A stretch of DNA of 43,557 bases. Source: Flavobacterium sp. (lineage in GTDB: Bacteria; Bacteroidota; Bacteroidia; Flavobacteriales; Flavobacteriaceae). The position numbers and the translations under genes were made by a program. Below, one piece after another: positions 1-9,713 of this stretch. The notes under the pieces are model-generated. The model saw nothing but the letters and a program-made list of their open reading frames with translations, was not told the DNA's origin and searched no databases. Each line of letters opens with the position of its first letter. The first letter of the stretch is position 1. The stretch covers positions 1-43,557 of the forward strand of contig QQUG01000015.1 of the NCBI GenBank assembly GCA_008501705.1. Direction: 5' to 3'.

Positions 1-1
1 T

Positions 2-586
2 CCGTTTAAAACGAAAGTACACAGCATTCTTCACCTGCTTAACAGCACCATGTTCCTAAATATCCTCATCGTGGCTGTGTTGAGCATTCCTATGTTGTAT
101 ATAAAAAATGAATACGAGCATCTAAAAGGATACTTCTTTATCATGAGCTTTTTTGTGTTAAGTACCCTTATCTTTTTCTTTTGCTATTGGTTCACTTATA
201 AGATCATCTACGGAGGTGGCATAAAACAGTTCCTGAAATACACAGGGATGTTCTTTACTTTTTTCTCGATCGCTATGGGCTTTTCACTGCACAACAGCAT
301 TGCCGTACTTGAAGGCCACCTTGGGAAGAAAAGTGAATTTATCCGTACGCCCAAGTTCAATATCAATTCACTAAAGGACAGTTGGAAAGGTAATAAATAC
401 CTTAAAAGTAAACTTAGTCCCAACGTGATCTTAGAAGGTCTGCTCATGTTATATTTTGCCTTCGGAATGTATAGCGCTTTCGTTGTTGGGGATCAGGGGG
501 GAGATTTCGGGCTATTTCCTTTTCATTTAATGCTTTTTGTTGGTTTTGGTTTTGTATTTTTCAAGAGTATAACCAGCAAAGTGTAA
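2..586 (+). CDS. C-terminal part of a membrane glycosyltransferase, GT2/cellulose-synthase-like (5' end outside window)
   Basis: Frame is open from base 2 upstream of the listed Met (PFKTKVHSILHLLNST-MFLN...); several C-terminal TM helices and a glycosyltransferase-like tail. Confidence 0.6.
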   Translation, partial: PFKTKVHSILHLLNSTMFLNILIVAVLSIPMLYIKNEYEHLKGYFFIMSFFVLSTLIFFFCYWFTYKIIYGGGIKQFLKYTGMFFTFFSIAMGFSLHNSIAVLEGHLGKKSEFIRTPKFNINSLKDSWKGNKYLKSKLSPNVILEGLLMLYFAFGMYSAFVVGDQGGDFGLFPFHLMLFVGFGFVFFKSITSKV

Positions 587-636
587 AGATCAACCAACCT
601 TTTTACAATCTTAAACTCCTTTTTGGCGAAACCCGT

Positions 637-1560
637 GTGCTTACATGGATTTTTTTATTTGTTTTTTTTCTAAATCCCATTCAGGACGTAAACGCACAGG
701 ATACAGAACCGATAACAACCTGGCATCAGATAGGAATTAGACATGATAATGATTTCATCGTGTTAACAGATCGATATTATTCGTTTGGGCTTTATATAAA
801 CTACATACATAAATTAGCCGATGGGATCTTTCCAAATACTAGCGAGCAGATACATTTTAATCTGGGGGTACAGGCCTTCACCCCCGATGATACAAAAACC
901 AGGGACATTAGCCAGATGGACCGACCCTACGCGGGCTACCTTGGTCTGAACAACGGATGGTCTGTGGCTACCCCTAATAGTTTTTACGATCTGCAACTTG
1001 AATTAGGGATCGCAGGAAAATCGGCCGGAGCGGGAGCACTTCAACGCTGGTACCACAATGCGGTGGTGATATCAGACCCTCAAAGCTGGGTTGGGGAACT
1101 GTCTAATTCGTTTCACTTTAACTTTTACGCTCGATATGCACGGGAATGGCAACTCGCTCCCAATCCCTTCAGTGTTCATATAGCCCTGCAGCCCTGGGTA
1201 GCCTATGGCACCAAAGATCAATTTATACAAGCTGAGGTAGCGGCCTATTTCGGGCGTAGAAATTCACTCAATTCTAGTATTGCCTACGATCAACTGGGCA
1301 GTACCGAACGGGAGATCTTTTTTGCCTTAAGGTTTGGATATCGATTTGTAGGCTATAACGGACTTCTAGAAGGAAATTTATGGGGAGATGATTCGGTGTA
1401 TCTGGTCGAACCAAATGCGGTGGTTTTGCATCTGGGCTTCGATTTTAAACATCGCTATAAAAAGAATGACTATTCGGTGGGTTATCGTTTTAATTCGGAT
1501 GAAACAGAACATACACAAACCCATCAATACATTATTCTTTCCTATGCCCGCAGCTTTTAA
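637..1560 (+). CDS. LpxR-like (DUF2219) lipid A deacylase family protein
   Basis: Signal peptide; HDNDFIVLTDRYYSFGLYINY, MDRPYAGYLG and QRWYHN motifs typical of the LpxR family. GTG start. Confidence 0.8.
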   Translation: MLTWIFLFVFFLNPIQDVNAQDTEPITTWHQIGIRHDNDFIVLTDRYYSFGLYINYIHKLADGIFPNTSEQIHFNLGVQAFTPDDTKTRDISQMDRPYAGYLGLNNGWSVATPNSFYDLQLELGIAGKSAGAGALQRWYHNAVVISDPQSWVGELSNSFHFNFYARYAREWQLAPNPFSVHIALQPWVAYGTKDQFIQAEVAAYFGRRNSLNSSIAYDQLGSTEREIFFALRFGYRFVGYNGLLEGNLWGDDSVYLVEPNAVVLHLGFDFKHRYKKNDYSVGYRFNSDETEHTQTHQYIILSYARSF

Positions 1561-1606
1561 AATATAACTATGAAGTACAATTAATTTCTTTTCCTATTTT
1601 TGATAT

Positions 1607-2554
1607 ATGATCCGCCAACCAAAGGGACCTTTATTTATTTTCCTATTATTCTTTTTTTTCTTTTCTGAACTTCGGGCCCAGGACGTTTCAGAAACAAAAG
1701 TTGAAAATACTTTCTACAAACGGCAGATCGAGCTACATCACGATAACGACTTTTTACTCTTTACAGATTGGTTCTATACCACCGGATCGTTTATTAACTA
1801 TCGCACGCTTTTAAACGAACAGGAAGAGAACCGCGACCGAAGGCAATTAAGCATCGGGATCTTGCAAATTTTTTACACGCCTTCAAATATTACCGAAACC
1901 AATGTAAGATTGTTCGACAGGCCGTATGCCGGATTTAGTGCTATTACAACTTCCATTGCCCTAACTAACGAGAGGCGATTATTGGATTTTACGTTTCACA
2001 TGGGTGCTTCCGGTTCCATATCAGGGGCGGAGGGATTTCAGAGTTGGTTTCACTCCAGTAACGAATCTGAAGTGGCGAGCTGGATAGGACAAATAGAAGA
2101 CGCTGTTCATATTAATCTCTACGCCCGATATATACGAGACTGGGAGTTACTTAAGAGCAAATTTGGTGTTCACATGGCCTGGACACCCACAGTTGCCCTG
2201 GGTACCCGCGACATGTATATTGAGAATCAGGCTGCTTTCTATTTTGGAAAGCGTGCCGATCTACGCCACACCATGGCTTATCACCAGATTGGTAACATTA
2301 AACCGGAGTTTTTCTTTTCACTAAAGTTTGCCTACCGCTACGTAATTTACGATGCTTTGCTTGAAGGCTTTATCACAGGAGACAGCTCCATTTTTACCGT
2401 AGATCCGGTCGATCATTTCTTTACGTATGGTTTCGAAGGATTTTTTCGGAAAAAAAGAATGGAATACCGCGTAGGGTACAACTATGCCTCACCCAGGGTA
2501 GGTACTACCTTGTTGCATACCTGGATCACTTTATCCATTGCCAGAAATTTCTAG
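1607..2554 (+). CDS. LpxR-like (DUF2219) lipid A deacylase family protein, second copy
   Basis: Paralogue of the preceding ORF with the same motifs (HHDNDFLLFTDWFYTTG, FDRPYAGF, FQSWFHSS). Confidence 0.8.
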   Translation: MIRQPKGPLFIFLLFFFFFSELRAQDVSETKVENTFYKRQIELHHDNDFLLFTDWFYTTGSFINYRTLLNEQEENRDRRQLSIGILQIFYTPSNITETNVRLFDRPYAGFSAITTSIALTNERRLLDFTFHMGASGSISGAEGFQSWFHSSNESEVASWIGQIEDAVHINLYARYIRDWELLKSKFGVHMAWTPTVALGTRDMYIENQAAFYFGKRADLRHTMAYHQIGNIKPEFFFSLKFAYRYVIYDALLEGFITGDSSIFTVDPVDHFFTYGFEGFFRKKRMEYRVGYNYASPRVGTTLLHTWITLSIARNF

Positions 2555-3777
2555 AAGGTCACGTTAATTTCCATGAGCTTCCCATCGCGCTCTACAGTAA
2601 CCACTGCAGTTTGTCCGGGCTCGAATTTGGATAGGGATTTCATGTAGCTCATCATGTCGGTTACGTCGTACTCGCCCATTTTCTTGACGATATCCCCCTT
2701 CTGAATACCCGCCTTAATAGCCGGCCGATCCTCACTTACCCCGTCTATTCGCATACCTTCCCCGGTATACAGATAATCCGGAACAACGCCAAGGGTTACT
2801 TTAAAACTAGGAACATCTTCGCTTTCATTTTTTGTCTTTCTAAAAACCAGTCTTTCGTTATCATCCAGATCGGTGATAATATTAAAGATATAATTAGCAA
2901 TGGTTTCCATCCCGGCATAATTTAACTTATCGGCATCATCTGTAGGCTTGTGATAGTCGGCGTGTTGCCCGGTAAAGAAATGTAATACCGGAATATCCAT
3001 AATATAGAAGGAAGTATGGTCACTGGGGCCAATTCCACTCTCGTGTTCGGCAATATTAAGCCCTGCCTCGTTATTGGCAAATAGCGTTTGTTTCCATACC
3101 GGTGAGGTACCAACTCCATGGACCGCGAGCGTGTTTTCTTTATTAAGCCTACCCACCATATCCATATTGATCATATAGGTTACCTGTGCCAGATCTACCG
3201 TTGGGTTTTTTACAAAATAATTGGACCCGAGCAAGCCCATTTCCTCGCCAGAAAATGCGATGAACAGATAGTTGTTATTGGTATTTTTATTAAGAAGATC
3301 TTTTGCCAGTTTCAGCATAACTGCCACCCCGCTCGCATTATCGTCTGCTCCATTATGAATGGCCTCTCCTTCACGATACAGGCTACCCTGTCCACCCATA
3401 CCAAGGTGGTCGTAATGCGCACCTATAACAACGGTAGTTTCTGCCTTATTATCTATATACCCCACTACATTCCTGCCCGTTAGTGTTCCGGAATCGGCAC
3501 CCTCAACAACTTCGGCCTGCTCATGTGGGTTTAAGGTGGGTTTGAAGGTAAACTCCTGTATATATCCATCGGTTCCTTTAGGTTCTACGCCAAGGTGTTT
3601 AAATCGGTCTGCAAGGTATGAGGCAGCCAGCATTTCGTAAGAGGTTCCCGTTTCTCTGCCCATTAGACTATCGGCAGCCAGGTAGGCTACATCTTCCTGC
3701 ATGCTAACCATTTGTTTTGCATCTTGCTTACAGGAAATTGCAATAAGCATAAGAAATAGAATGAGAATTGAGCGCAT
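2551..3777 (-). CDS. M28 family metallopeptidase with C-terminal PDZ domain, lipoprotein
   Basis: Likely start MRSILILFLMLIAISCKQ (lipobox Cys); GAHYDHLGMGG, NGADDNASGVA, AFSGEEMGLLGS motifs; PDZ-like end (PAIKAGIQKGDIVKKMGEYDV). Confidence 0.9.
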   Translation of the reverse strand: MRSILILFLMLIAISCKQDAKQMVSMQEDVAYLAADSLMGRETGTSYEMLAASYLADRFKHLGVEPKGTDGYIQEFTFKPTLNPHEQAEVVEGADSGTLTGRNVVGYIDNKAETTVVIGAHYDHLGMGGQGSLYREGEAIHNGADDNASGVAVMLKLAKDLLNKNTNNNYLFIAFSGEEMGLLGSNYFVKNPTVDLAQVTYMINMDMVGRLNKENTLAVHGVGTSPVWKQTLFANNEAGLNIAEHESGIGPSDHTSFYIMDIPVLHFFTGQHADYHKPTDDADKLNYAGMETIANYIFNIITDLDDNERLVFRKTKNESEDVPSFKVTLGVVPDYLYTGEGMRIDGVSEDRPAIKAGIQKGDIVKKMGEYDVTDMMSYMKSLSKFEPGQTAVVTVERDGKLMEINVTF

Positions 3778-3808
3778 ATCGTTATTTTTGTGCAAAAATA
3801 ATCGAAAA

Positions 3809-4918
3809 ATGAAATACCTATTGCCACTTTTGTTACTTTCTGCACTTATTTCTTGTAAAAACAGTTCAGAAAAAGAAAAAATAGATGAAACTATTTCAGA
3901 AGAAATAAAGACTACAGCCAGCGATAGCCTTATTTATCCCGAAGAAACGCATTTTAAATCTTTACGCCAGATCACCTTTGGAGGGGATAATGCCGAAGCT
4001 TATTGGAGCTTCGACGATAAGCAAATGGTATTTCAATCTAATAATCCCAATTGGGGGCTGGAATGCGACCAGATGTTCCTTATGGATGTTTCAGAATCCT
4101 TTAAGGACAACAAACCACCCATGATCAGTACAGGGATGGGACGAACCACCTGCGCCTATTTCCTGCCGGATAACAAGCATATAGTCTATGCGTCCACCCA
4201 TCTGGTGGATGAGAATTGCCCGGAAGTGCCACTACGCAAGAATGGCAGATATGTGTGGCCTGTTTACGATTCGTTCGATATTTTTGTAGCAGACCTGGAA
4301 GGTAATATCACCGCACAACTTACCAACGAGCCTGGGTACGACGCAGAAGCTACGGTTTCACCAAAAGGCGATAAGATCGTGTTTACCTCCATGCGTTCCG
4401 GCGACCTGGAATTATACACCATGAATATCGATGGAACCGATGTCAAGCAAATTACAGACGAACTGGGATACGATGGAGGCGCTTTCTTCTCCCCGGACGG
4501 AACCAAATTGATCTTCAGATCTTCCAGACCTAAAACCGAAGAAGAGATAAAAGAATATAAAGACCTGCTTGCGGAGGGACTGGTACAGCCCACCGAAATG
4601 GAGCTCTTTATTTGCAATGCTGATGGTAGCGACCTAAGACAGCTTACTAATCTGGGGAATGCAAACTGGAGTCCGTTCTTTCATCCCAGTGGAGAAAAGA
4701 TCTTATTTTCAAGTAATTTTGAAGCCGAAAAGGGTTTTCCGTTCAACCTATATCTCATAGACCTGGATGGAAAGAACCTCCAACGGGTAACTCACGGCGA
4801 GACCTTCGATGCCTTTCCTGTATTTTCCAATGATGGTAAATATCTGGCTTTTTCCTCCAACAGGAATAACGGAGGCACCCGTGACACCAACCTGTTCATT
4901 GCCGAATGGCAGGACTAA
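3809..4918 (+). CDS. TolB-like WD40/PD40 beta-propeller lipoprotein
   Basis: Start MKYLLPLLLLSALISCKN; repeated FSPDGTKLIFRSSR / PKGDKIVFTSMRSGD / FSNDGKYLAFSSNR motifs. Confidence 0.85.
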   Translation: MKYLLPLLLLSALISCKNSSEKEKIDETISEEIKTTASDSLIYPEETHFKSLRQITFGGDNAEAYWSFDDKQMVFQSNNPNWGLECDQMFLMDVSESFKDNKPPMISTGMGRTTCAYFLPDNKHIVYASTHLVDENCPEVPLRKNGRYVWPVYDSFDIFVADLEGNITAQLTNEPGYDAEATVSPKGDKIVFTSMRSGDLELYTMNIDGTDVKQITDELGYDGGAFFSPDGTKLIFRSSRPKTEEEIKEYKDLLAEGLVQPTEMELFICNADGSDLRQLTNLGNANWSPFFHPSGEKILFSSNFEAEKGFPFNLYLIDLDGKNLQRVTHGETFDAFPVFSNDGKYLAFSSNRNNGGTRDTNLFIAEWQD

Positions 4919-4921
4919 AAC

Positions 4922-6295
4922 ATGTTCTCGTTTATAAAGAATTATCGAATTCCCCTGATCATTGCGCTGCTTTGCGCAATTCTCTATGGTAGTTTCGCTT
5001 ACGATCTGCTGCGAAGTGATTTTATAAAACTTATTTCGCTTTATATAGCTCTTTTTATCCTCACGTATAACCTGATACGGATGTACGGGTGGAATTTCTG
5101 GTTGCTGGCGGGAATTGGTATTGTTTTCCGACTCCTGTTTCTCCCGGCAATCCCTAATCTTTCGCAGGATTTCTATCGTTTTCTTTGGGACGGACAATTA
5201 ATCGGTCAGGCCGTGAATCCCTACTTATTCACTCCGGAGATGTATATGACCGATCCGGCTAACTTCCCCGGTGTTGAGATAGCCAGGGCGAACGAGCTCT
5301 ACGCAGGCATGGGCCAACTCAATGGGAGTCATTTTAGTAACTACCCACCAGTAAATCAGCTGTTTTTTGCGATTGCAGGATATTTTACTGAAAAGAGTAT
5401 CGTGGCTTCGGTAATTGTATTGCGGACAATCCTTATCCTGGCAGATATCGGGATCTTGTATTTCGGAAAGAAATTGCTGGAACACTTCAATTTGCCCGCA
5501 CATAGAATATTTTGGTTTTTTCTGAATCCGTTTATCATCATTGAACTTAGTGGTAACCTTCACTTTGAAGGAGTTATGCTATTTTTACTCATTTGGTCTT
5601 TGTATCTCTTAGTTAGGAAAAAATGGCTGTTTTCTGCTGTTTTACTCGGGTTATCAATTTCGGTGAAACTAATACCTCTGATTTTTCTTCCCCTTTTCTA
5701 TCACTATTTTGTTGACAAGGGTTTGTTCAGCAAAGGGTTTTGGAAATTAAAAAAGTTCTTCTGGACGGTTTTAGCCACTGTGATTGTTAGTTTCCTTCCT
5801 TTTTTTTCTTCCGAATTTGCCAAAAACTTCCTGAAGACGATATCCCTGTGGTTTCAGGATTTCGAATTCAACGCTAGCGTGTTCTATGTGATTAGATGGA
5901 TCGGCTTTCAGGTGAACGGTTGGGACCCTATACAGACGGTAGGCAAGATCCTACCCCTTGTAGTGATCGCTTTTGTGCTTAGTATAAGTTTCTTCAGAAA
6001 AAATAAAACCGGCCAACAACTCATAACCGGGATGTTATTTGCGATCTCCTTTTATTTCCTGCTTTCAACTACCATACATCCCTGGTATGTGGCAACGCCT
6101 TTATTGCTATGTCTGTTCACCAAATACAAATTTCCCATCCTGTGGAGTGGCCTGGTATTTTTAAGTTATTCGGCCTACGGAGCAGATGGATATTCGGAGA
6201 ATTTGTGGCTGGTAGCGGCAGAATACATCCTGTTGACTGGATTTGCGATTTGGGAGATCACCAAATCGCGTCAAACCCGTCTCTCGGCTAATTAA
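4922..6295 (+). CDS. Multi-TM glycosyltransferase, GT87/mannosyltransferase-like
   Basis: Polytopic membrane protein with QDFYRFLWDGQLIGQAVNPY motif typical of polyprenol-P-sugar-dependent GT-C enzymes. Confidence 0.7.
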   Translation: MFSFIKNYRIPLIIALLCAILYGSFAYDLLRSDFIKLISLYIALFILTYNLIRMYGWNFWLLAGIGIVFRLLFLPAIPNLSQDFYRFLWDGQLIGQAVNPYLFTPEMYMTDPANFPGVEIARANELYAGMGQLNGSHFSNYPPVNQLFFAIAGYFTEKSIVASVIVLRTILILADIGILYFGKKLLEHFNLPAHRIFWFFLNPFIIIELSGNLHFEGVMLFLLIWSLYLLVRKKWLFSAVLLGLSISVKLIPLIFLPLFYHYFVDKGLFSKGFWKLKKFFWTVLATVIVSFLPFFSSEFAKNFLKTISLWFQDFEFNASVFYVIRWIGFQVNGWDPIQTVGKILPLVVIAFVLSISFFRKNKTGQQLITGMLFAISFYFLLSTTIHPWYVATPLLLCLFTKYKFPILWSGLVFLSYSAYGADGYSENLWLVAAEYILLTGFAIWEITKSRQTRLSAN

Positions 6296-6705
6296 GATTT
6301 AAATACCTCTGTCTGTTCTTTAAAACACTTGAATTCTATTATGTATCCATTGGGATCCTGCACAAAGAACGATTTATGCTCTCCAGTCTTTCCTTCCAGG
6401 AACATAGTTTCGGGGATGTGAAAATTGCCTTCCTTTTTAATCCTGGCGTGCATTTTCTTCCAGAGATCGGCAGTTAGGATCACACCATAATGAAATGAAG
6501 GCAGTACGGTATGCCCAAAGCTGTATTTCGGATAATCGAATTTATACTTTCCAACTTTTGCAAACGTAATCTGATTTCCGAAGAGATCTACATCTATCCA
6601 GTTTTGAGCACTTCTTCCAATCTCGGCGCCGAGTATGGCTTTATAGAACTTTCTAGTCGCATCTATGTGCAAACAAGGAAGTGAAAGGTGAAAATGTTGT
6701 TGCAT
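6292..6705 (-). CDS. VOC (glyoxalase/bleomycin resistance) superfamily protein
   Basis: LHIDATRKFYKAILGAEIGR and FFVQDPNGYIIEFKCF motifs. Confidence 0.85.
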   Translation of the reverse strand: MQQHFHLSLPCLHIDATRKFYKAILGAEIGRSAQNWIDVDLFGNQITFAKVGKYKFDYPKYSFGHTVLPSFHYGVILTADLWKKMHARIKKEGNFHIPETMFLEGKTGEHKSFFVQDPNGYIIEFKCFKEQTEVFKS

Positions 6706-6738
6706 AATAAAACGATATTAAGTCTGAACTTGTTGAAA

Positions 6739-7515
6739 TTAAAATATTTTACCCACGAACAGGTCAATGATCTCAACAAAAATGAGAATAATAATGATCC
6801 ATTCCAGGGTGCTGCTTTCTTTATGATCCCATATATCTTTAAATAACTGCAAATTCTCTTTAATTATATCTATACGGTCCTGCAAATAGCGATAGCGATT
6901 TTTCAGGTCGAAGGTGTGTTTAAGTTTATTATCCAGAATTGCAAGCTTTTCATCCTCCCAGGTACTTTCGGGGGCGTCGAAGATGTAAAGGTTCTCATAT
7001 ATGCCGTTCTTCAACCTAAGGTTTTTACCAATTAATCGCTTTAGTTTGGTTTTAGAGATATTCAAGGTCCCTTTTCTTTCCAAATAGGAAGTGTGAATAC
7101 TGGCTTCTTCCAATAAAGCCCCGGTTACCTCAGCATAACGGTCTAATGCCACACTTTGTGAGGTGTGCAGCATGACGAGCCGGATCATCTCCTGGTCCAG
7201 ATACGGGAGGGTTACACTATTAAATGAGACATCGAATCCTTCCTTCTTTACGAACACCAGAAAATCTTCAGACAGGGAACTGCGCACTTCTCCATGGGAA
7301 AAAGGCTTAATACGCTCTATGTATTTGAGAGTGGATCCGTTATTCACATTGAAAAAACAGACGATCCCAAACTGAAAGATATAGAGATATTGTTTTTCGT
7401 CCAGTTTATAGAATAATTCGTCACTATCATTAAAAATGAGTTCGTACTTTAAACTATCCTTTGCAGCCCGGATATTGATATGGCGGGCGATCTGAATTGA
7501 TCTAACAGTATACAT
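6739..7515 (-). CDS. RMD1/DUF155 family protein
   Basis: YLYIFQFGIVCFFN core and C-terminal LKNRYRYLQDRIDIIKENLQLF...EWIIIILIFVEIIDLF, characteristic of the RMND1/DUF155 family. Confidence 0.8.
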   Translation of the reverse strand: MYTVRSIQIARHINIRAAKDSLKYELIFNDSDELFYKLDEKQYLYIFQFGIVCFFNVNNGSTLKYIERIKPFSHGEVRSSLSEDFLVFVKKEGFDVSFNSVTLPYLDQEMIRLVMLHTSQSVALDRYAEVTGALLEEASIHTSYLERKGTLNISKTKLKRLIGKNLRLKNGIYENLYIFDAPESTWEDEKLAILDNKLKHTFDLKNRYRYLQDRIDIIKENLQLFKDIWDHKESSTLEWIIIILIFVEIIDLFVGKIF

Positions 7516-7805
7516 CAGTCGTCAAATTCATCTGCGGTCTCCTCGAAAACCTCCCCTTCCTCATCGTCCTCGTAATCGTCGTTCTGATCCTCTTCGTAAT
7601 CTTCCATGGCGACCACCAGACGTTTACTCACCTTTACCAGGTAAATGGTATCTTCTGTCCTAACCTCAACGCATTCCACAACTTCGTTCTGTGCATTTCG
7701 GAAAACAATAATGTCTTTTGGGTCGTAACCTGAAGGGTATTTCTCCACCAGTAGATCCAGGATGGCGTCTGTAAGTTTCGAATAATCAACTATAATTCTT
7801 TTCAT
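7515..7805 (-). CDS. Small acidic protein of unknown function
   Basis: 96 aa with Asp/Glu-rich C-terminus; stop overlaps the next gene's start (TGATG). Confidence 0.7.
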   Translation of the reverse strand: MKRIIVDYSKLTDAILDLLVEKYPSGYDPKDIIVFRNAQNEVVECVEVRTEDTIYLVKVSKRLVVAMEDYEEDQNDDYEDDEEGEVFEETADEFDD

Positions 7806-7809
7806 TTCA

Positions 7810-8787
7810 TTACATATTTAATAGGTATGCAAATATTAGCGGGGCAACGATAGTTGCATCACTTTCGATAATAAATTTAGGTGTATCAATGCCCAGTTTC
7901 CCCCAGGTGATCTTTTCATTGGGTACCGCTCCCGAATAACTTCCGTAGCTGGTTGTCGAATCGGATATCTGGCAGAAATAACTCCAGAATGGGGTATCTG
8001 TTCGTTCCAGATCCTGATACAACATGGGTACCACGCAGATAGGAAAATCGCCGGCAATACCTCCGCCGATCTGGAAAAATCCTATACCATTTTCAGAATT
8101 ATCTGTATACCAATTGGCCAGGAAGGTCATATACTCTATCCCCGATCTCATAGTGCTTGCCTTCAATTCTCCCTTGATCACATAACTCGCAAAGATGTTT
8201 CCCATGGTGCTGTCTTCCCAGCCGGGTACAACCATTGGTAGATTTTTCTCTGCAGCAGCGTACATCCATGAATCTTTTAGATCGATCTCGTAATATTCTT
8301 CAAGTACACCACTTAAAAGCATTTTGTACATGAATTCGTGAGGGAAATATCGTTCCCCTTTGGCTTCGGCCTCCTTCCATATTTTTACTATATGTTGCTG
8401 AAGCCTTCTAAAGGCCTCCTCTTCCGGGATACAGGTGTCTGTAACCCGGTTGAGTCCTTTCTCCAGGAGATCCCACTCCTGTTGTGGGGTGAGATCTCTA
8501 TATTCCGGGATGCGCTTATAGTGAGAATGGGCTACCAGATTCATAATGTCTTCTTCAAGGTTCGCTCCTGTACAGGAAATGATCTGTACTTTATCCTGAC
8601 GGATTATCTCGGCAAAGATCTTACCCAGTTCTGCTGTACTCATGGCTCCTGCCAGGGAAACCAACATTTTCGATCCTTTCGAAAGTTGTGTCTCATACCC
8701 TTTGGCCGCATCAACTACAGCCGCAGCGTTAAAATGGAGATAATAATGCTCCATAAATTGAGAAATACTCCCTTTTGAATTAGTCAT
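7810..8787 (-). CDS. Deoxyhypusine synthase-like protein (probable homospermidine-forming enzyme)
   Basis: LSKGSKMLVSLAGAMSTAELGKI, ISCTGANLEEDI, and ITWGKLGIDTPKFIIESDATIVAPL containing the catalytic-Lys-type WGK motif. Confidence 0.85.
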   Translation of the reverse strand: MTNSKGSISQFMEHYYLHFNAAAVVDAAKGYETQLSKGSKMLVSLAGAMSTAELGKIFAEIIRQDKVQIISCTGANLEEDIMNLVAHSHYKRIPEYRDLTPQQEWDLLEKGLNRVTDTCIPEEEAFRRLQQHIVKIWKEAEAKGERYFPHEFMYKMLLSGVLEEYYEIDLKDSWMYAAAEKNLPMVVPGWEDSTMGNIFASYVIKGELKASTMRSGIEYMTFLANWYTDNSENGIGFFQIGGGIAGDFPICVVPMLYQDLERTDTPFWSYFCQISDSTTSYGSYSGAVPNEKITWGKLGIDTPKFIIESDATIVAPLIFAYLLNM

Positions 8788-9709
8788 GGTCTATCTGGAA
8801 TTTTTGAAGTGAACTTTTCTCAGCTTTGAAATTACTTTCAAATTCATCCTCAGATCCATCCATCTCGAATTTATAGCTCAACATTTTGTAGTATAGTTTG
8901 GCAGCCAGAAAATCTGACGACTTTTCTTCTTTTTTCGGACATAGTTCTACGATATCAAAGCCTACCACATTCCTTTCACTAAATACCTTTCTCAGGAATT
9001 CCAAAGTTTCATACCACAGCATTCCACCCGGTTCCGGTGTTCCGGTAGCCGGCATAATAGACGGATCCAGAGCGTCCAGGTCGAAGGTGATAAAAACATT
9101 ATCTCCCAGGGCGTCCAGGGCATTGTCCATCCAGTATTCGTCGTTGGCCATTTCGTGTGCGAAAAAGGTCTTCTCATCGTCCATATAGTCTGTTTCTGAA
9201 ACATCCATAGAGCGAATCCCTACCTGTACAAGATTGGTGGTCTGACTCGCCTCATGCACTGCACAGGCGTGATTGTAGGGAGAACCTTCGTATGATTTCC
9301 TTAGATCTGCGTGTGCATCTATGTGCAGTACCGAAAGATCCTCAAAACAATCGTTGAAAGCGCGGATAGCCCCTATAGAGATGCTGTGTTCACCGCCAAA
9401 GATGGTGACAAATTTATTGCGTAATATGTATTCCTTAGTTCTCTTGTATACCGCCGAAACCATGGCTTCAGCGGAGCTGTTCTCATGGATGGGTTCAGCA
9501 AGAAAGATACCGTGTTTATACACCTCTGTTTCGGTTTCTATGTCGTAAAGCTCCATATTTTCTGAAGCGTTTAAAAAGGCTTCCGGGCCTTTATCGGCAC
9601 CTTTTTGCCAGGTACTGGTCCCATCAAAAGGAACCGGGATCAATACGATCTTCGAATTTTCGGAAGTCGCATACTGTGCGGGAATGCCCGCATAGGTTTT
9701 AGTAGACAT
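8780..9709 (-). CDS. speB: Agmatinase / ureohydrolase family
   Basis: Start MSTKTYAGIPAQYA; GGEHSIS, HIDAHADLR, TFDLDALDPSIMPATGTPEPGG metal-binding motifs. Confidence 0.9.
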   Translation of the reverse strand: MSTKTYAGIPAQYATSENSKIVLIPVPFDGTSTWQKGADKGPEAFLNASENMELYDIETETEVYKHGIFLAEPIHENSSAEAMVSAVYKRTKEYILRNKFVTIFGGEHSISIGAIRAFNDCFEDLSVLHIDAHADLRKSYEGSPYNHACAVHEASQTTNLVQVGIRSMDVSETDYMDDEKTFFAHEMANDEYWMDNALDALGDNVFITFDLDALDPSIMPATGTPEPGGMLWYETLEFLRKVFSERNVVGFDIVELCPKKEEKSSDFLAAKLYYKMLSYKFEMDGSEDEFESNFKAEKSSLQKFQIDHD

Positions 9710-9713
9710 GTAG

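Noticed and set aside
208-447. Minus-strand 79-aa ORF inside the glycosyltransferase tail
   Set aside because: Antisense shadow of a better-supported coding frame; no recognisable domain.
3118-3483. 121-aa plus-strand ORF inside the M28 peptidase gene
   Set aside because: Antisense to a gene with clear catalytic motifs; low-complexity translation.
4748-5197. 149-aa minus-strand ORF across the TolB-like/GT87-like junction
   Set aside because: Overlaps two well-supported genes on the other strand; no family resemblance.
8338-8778. 146-aa ORF antisense to the DHS-like gene
   Set aside because: Opposite strand of a conserved enzyme; likely codon-bias artefact.
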